NCBI GenBank assembly: GCA_041398785.1
Contig: JAWKUA010000021.1
Location: 1-64,000, forward strand
Reading direction: 5' to 3'
DNA: 64,000 nucleotides
Origin: Planctomycetaceae bacterium
GTDB lineage: Bacteria > Planctomycetota > Planctomycetia > Planctomycetales > Planctomycetaceae
Below are positions 61,369 through 64,000 of the stretch, piece after piece (the stretch's first letter is position 1; each line of letters begins with the position of its first letter). A program made the position numbers and the translations under genes. Under the pieces are notes generated by a model, which worked only from the letters and a program-made list of their open reading frames with translations, was not told the DNA's origin and did not search any database.

Positions 61369-62727
61369 ATGGATCCACATCCCGACCTGACATCCAGCGT
61401 GCTGACCGGTCTTGGCTGGTACTACCTGGTTCTGTTCCTGATGAACCTGCTGTGGACAGTTCGCAGCTTCCGGGTTGACGGAGAGTTCAGCCGAAATGTT
61501 CCGGTATTGGCCGGAGTTCCGGTGGCGGCCGTGTGGGCTGCCCTGTCGGCGGTATTGCTGCTGGTGTCCGCCGCTCATTTCACCGGGACCGCTCGACCGG
61601 AATCGTTCATGATCCGGCTGCCGGAATGGTTCAAGAACCCCATCGATGAGTACTTCGCGAACCCCGTGATTTACTTCGCCCTTTCCATGGTGGTGTTTGC
61701 GGCGATGGTCCTGCTGCGTGAGTTCTGGACCAAACCCAGCGTGGCCTGGCTGATGCTGAACGCGGCTGTGATTTTCATGGGCCTCAGCATGAGCGACTAT
61801 GACTTTCGTCAGATTGTCGGTAAGCCAGACAATGTTCCGATTGTCGCGATGCTGTTCATTGTCGCCTATCTGACCTGGATCTATTTCCGTCGGGCAATCG
61901 ACAATGACAATCGTGTTGCCTCCGGCCGGCCTCTGTACGAATCAGAAAACAACGACAAAGTGCTGGTGTGGCCGGATCTGGTTTACACCGAACTGATTTG
62001 TATGGTCGTGCTGACGGCTGTCCTGATCTTCTGGGGCATTGCTCTTCAGGCTCCGCTGGAAGAACCTGCGTCCTCCGTGAAGACTCCCAACCCGTCGAAG
62101 GCTCCGTGGTATTTCCTGGGACTGCAGGAAATGCTGGTGTACTTCGACCCGTGGCTGGCCGGTGTTGTGCTGCCGACGATCATTCTTGGCGGACTGATGG
62201 CCATTCCCTACATCGACTTCAACAAAGCCGGAAACGGCTACTACTGTTTCCGGGAACGGGCATTTGCGATCTGCACATTCATGTTCGGCTTCTTCCCGCT
62301 GTGGATTGCTCTGATCGTGCTGGGAACGTTTCTGCGTGGACCGAACTGGAACTTCTTCGGTATCTATGAGCTGTGGGACGTTCATAAAGTGGAAGCAGCC
62401 ACCAATGTGAACCTGTCGGAGTTCTTCTGGCGATGGCCGGTCGTCAATCAGATTTACGGAGGCGTGCCGAAAGGCAGTTCACTGCTGACGATTCTGATCC
62501 GGGAATCTCCGGGAATCATCCTGATCATTGCCTACTTCGCCGTGCTGCCTCCGATTTTGGGGATGACCATTCTGCGGCGATTCTTTGTTCGCATGGGTGT
62601 GATCCGATTCCTGGTGTTTTCGAACCTGGTCCTGTGGATGGCCGTGCTGCCCATCAAGATGGTGCTGCGGTGGATGTTCTCGCTGAAATACATCGTGGGG
62701 ATTCCCGAGTACTTTCTGAATATCTGA
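61369..62727 (+). CDS. Cytochrome b, C-terminal half (subunit IV-like), extended
   Basis: A 452-residue membrane protein with about nine helices, far longer than subunit IV (about 160) or a cytochrome b C-terminal half. The first about 150 residues contribute extra helices; the core holds SKAPWYFLGLQEMLVYFDPW, where the classical Qo motif PEWY reads APWY, as I recall from some bacterial complexes. A heme-free FFRRFFVRMG-type tail ends it. Upstream is the b6-like gene (144-bp gap), downstream the multiheme c gene. Role: quinol oxidation site partner. The extra N-terminal helices have no recognised family. Confidence 0.9.
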   Translation: MDPHPDLTSSVLTGLGWYYLVLFLMNLLWTVRSFRVDGEFSRNVPVLAGVPVAAVWAALSAVLLLVSAAHFTGTARPESFMIRLPEWFKNPIDEYFANPVIYFALSMVVFAAMVLLREFWTKPSVAWLMLNAAVIFMGLSMSDYDFRQIVGKPDNVPIVAMLFIVAYLTWIYFRRAIDNDNRVASGRPLYESENNDKVLVWPDLVYTELICMVVLTAVLIFWGIALQAPLEEPASSVKTPNPSKAPWYFLGLQEMLVYFDPWLAGVVLPTIILGGLMAIPYIDFNKAGNGYYCFRERAFAICTFMFGFFPLWIALIVLGTFLRGPNWNFFGIYELWDVHKVEAATNVNLSEFFWRWPVVNQIYGGVPKGSSLLTILIRESPGIILIIAYFAVLPPILGMTILRRFFVRMGVIRFLVFSNLVLWMAVLPIKMVLRWMFSLKYIVGIPEYFLNI

Positions 62728-62794
62728 TGCGTCCCGCGCTGGCTGGACGCCGCTGAGTCATGTTTTGAGTTATACGGCTGGAGCCTGAACTGAA

Positions 62795-64000
62795 ATGCCG
62801 GCAAACGACAGTTTCTTTCGAAGCCAGAACAAGCTGCATGTCGTGTTTGCGATTAGCTGCGTTGCCATGCTGGTTTCCGTCGTCTGGATGATGGCGGCTG
62901 ACCAGGCGGATGAATGGCGGGGTTACCAGCGCACAAACTTCCGGCTGGATGTGGCGGTCAAGGAACAAGCCCTGAAGGATATCCAGAATCAGAAGTTTGA
63001 AGACGAAAAGTCACGGCTGGAAACGCGTCGCAACGAACTGAATACGGCTCTGAAGGAATATTCCGATCTGCAGGCCGAATTTCAGGCCAGTACTGATCTG
63101 GTTCGAAGAAAGATCGAACGGCTGGAATTCGAGTTGAAGTCGCAAAACGCGGATCGCGATGAAGCGCGAGCCAACTATGACCTGGCGATTCGCGACCAAC
63201 TTCCTGAATCCGATGCGTCCGTTCTGCTGCACGTATTCGACGAGAAGCAGGGAACTGCCGATCAGATTCAACTGGATCTCGATGACGCGAAGGCTGAACT
63301 TGACGCGATCGGCAAGCCCACCCCGCAGGACGACAACGAACGTCGCAGCCGGTTGCAGGAGTACGCAAAGCTGACGAAGGAGCAGACTGACGTTCAGGCA
63401 GCCCTGGATCGCCTGGAAGCTGACAAGAAGCTGGTTGAGGCTTCATTGCAGAACCTGAACCCGGACTCACTGTTTTCAAAGATCAAACGGCAGGTCATGC
63501 AATGGCCGATCATCGACGGATTCAATTCGCCGACGAAGGTGCAGCAGGACTGGTTGCCCAACCTTTCACAGACGCTGGGGATGACATCCATTGCACGGTT
63601 CGATCGCTGCCGCACCTGTCACCTGAACATCGACAAGACGGGACCGGGAAATGTCGCCGCGTTTCCTTCGGGGCATCCGAAAACGGATGACGTGCATGAT
63701 TGGGTCACCACCAATGTGTTTCCTGAGCCGTTTGCCACGCACCCGAAGCACAGCCTGTATGCGACGGCCGCCAGTCCGCATTCCGTGGCGAAATTCGGCT
63801 GCACAATCTGCCACGACGGTCAGGGTTCGGGAACCAGTTTCGGCAACGCGGAGCACACTCCCAACGATCCACACATCGCCGAAGAATGGGAGCACGATTA
63901 CCACTGGCACGCGAATCACTTCTGGGAATATCCGATGCAGCCGGATCGGTTCATCGAATCGACCTGCATCAAGTGCCACCACGACGTGACGGAACTGGGA
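62795..64000 (+). CDS. Membrane-anchored multiheme cytochrome c with coiled coil (3' end outside window)
   Basis: ATG 62795 opens a frame that runs to the window edge; 402 residues are seen. An N-terminal helix (LHVVFAISCVAMLVSVVWMM) is followed by about 170 residues of heptad-like coiled coil rich in E, K, L and Q (about 60-230). Then come CRTCH (about 273), CTICH (about 338) and CIKCH (about 391), three c-type heme motifs so far. Its place after Rieske and both cytochrome b halves makes it the cytochrome c subunit of the complex, replacing cytochrome c1 or f. The long stalk may set the hemes away from the membrane. More hemes may lie beyond the edge. Confidence 0.9.
   Translation, partial: MPANDSFFRSQNKLHVVFAISCVAMLVSVVWMMAADQADEWRGYQRTNFRLDVAVKEQALKDIQNQKFEDEKSRLETRRNELNTALKEYSDLQAEFQASTDLVRRKIERLEFELKSQNADRDEARANYDLAIRDQLPESDASVLLHVFDEKQGTADQIQLDLDDAKAELDAIGKPTPQDDNERRSRLQEYAKLTKEQTDVQAALDRLEADKKLVEASLQNLNPDSLFSKIKRQVMQWPIIDGFNSPTKVQQDWLPNLSQTLGMTSIARFDRCRTCHLNIDKTGPGNVAAFPSGHPKTDDVHDWVTTNVFPEPFATHPKHSLYATAASPHSVAKFGCTICHDGQGSGTSFGNAEHTPNDPHIAEEWEHDYHWHANHFWEYPMQPDRFIESTCIKCHHDVTELG

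Overview
The window looks like a chromosomal segment of a Planctomycetota bacterium, probably order Planctomycetales. I infer this from the family mix, not from any database search: a DUF1592-type large protein paired with a DUF1552 protein, a DUF1080 protein, CRTAC1/FG-GAP and PQQ-propeller secreted proteins, a planctomycete-style Ser/Thr kinase with an ECF sigma/anti-sigma pair, many multiheme cytochromes c, and several dispersed palindromic repeats. The DNA is GC-rich. I found no rRNA, tRNA, CRISPR array, transposase or prophage.

Layout. 0-9.5 kb: a MoxR/DUF58/VWA (Bat, aerotolerance-type) operon, all on the plus strand. 9.8-16.6 kb: glutamine-dependent NAD synthetase, FtsH and two secreted or anchored proteins of unknown function. 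16.7-24.1 kb: L-lactate permease, a MocA-like nucleotidyltransferase, a DUF1326 protein, two small unknown proteins, then MurA and PrmC on the minus strand. 24.3-31.9 kb: a methyltransferase and the DUF1592/DUF1552 pair. 32.2-34.6 kb: kinase, ECF sigma factor and zinc-finger anti-sigma factor. 34.9-40.4 kb: a DUF1080 and PQQ-propeller pair (minus strand) and a three-gene hydroxyacid/sugar catabolic operon (plus strand).

40.6-54.7 kb is the most striking part. It holds a membrane-anchored flavin/2Fe-2S reductase, two paralogous tetraheme cytochromes, a protein fusing two cyclic-nucleotide-binding-like domains to a four-cluster ferredoxin, a probable di-heme b-type membrane protein, and a decaheme cytochrome with a cysteine-rich N-terminal domain. 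Converging on these from the other strand are a membrane pentaheme/TPR protein and a CRTAC1 protein. I do not recognise this set as a named complex. It reads as an electron-transfer route between the cytoplasm or quinone pool and the periplasm or outside.

54.8-58.7 kb: a small secreted protein, a LutB-type lactate oxidation subunit and an LplT-like MFS transporter. 59.1 kb to the right edge: a split cytochrome bc complex (Rieske, cytochrome b6-like, subunit IV-like, and a coiled-coil multiheme cytochrome c cut by the window end). A plausible link is that lactate uptake and oxidation and other dehydrogenases feed quinol to the bc complex, while the 40-55 kb module offers a second redox outlet.

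At least three genes (tetraheme 1, the CNB/ferredoxin protein, a small secreted protein) are readable only across an apparent single-base frameshift. The BatC-like gene has a detached C-terminus, and a BatD-like and a TPR/SH3 protein are fused. Either the assembly carries indel errors or these loci are decaying; reads would decide. Dispersed repeats of four kinds occupy several gene borders.
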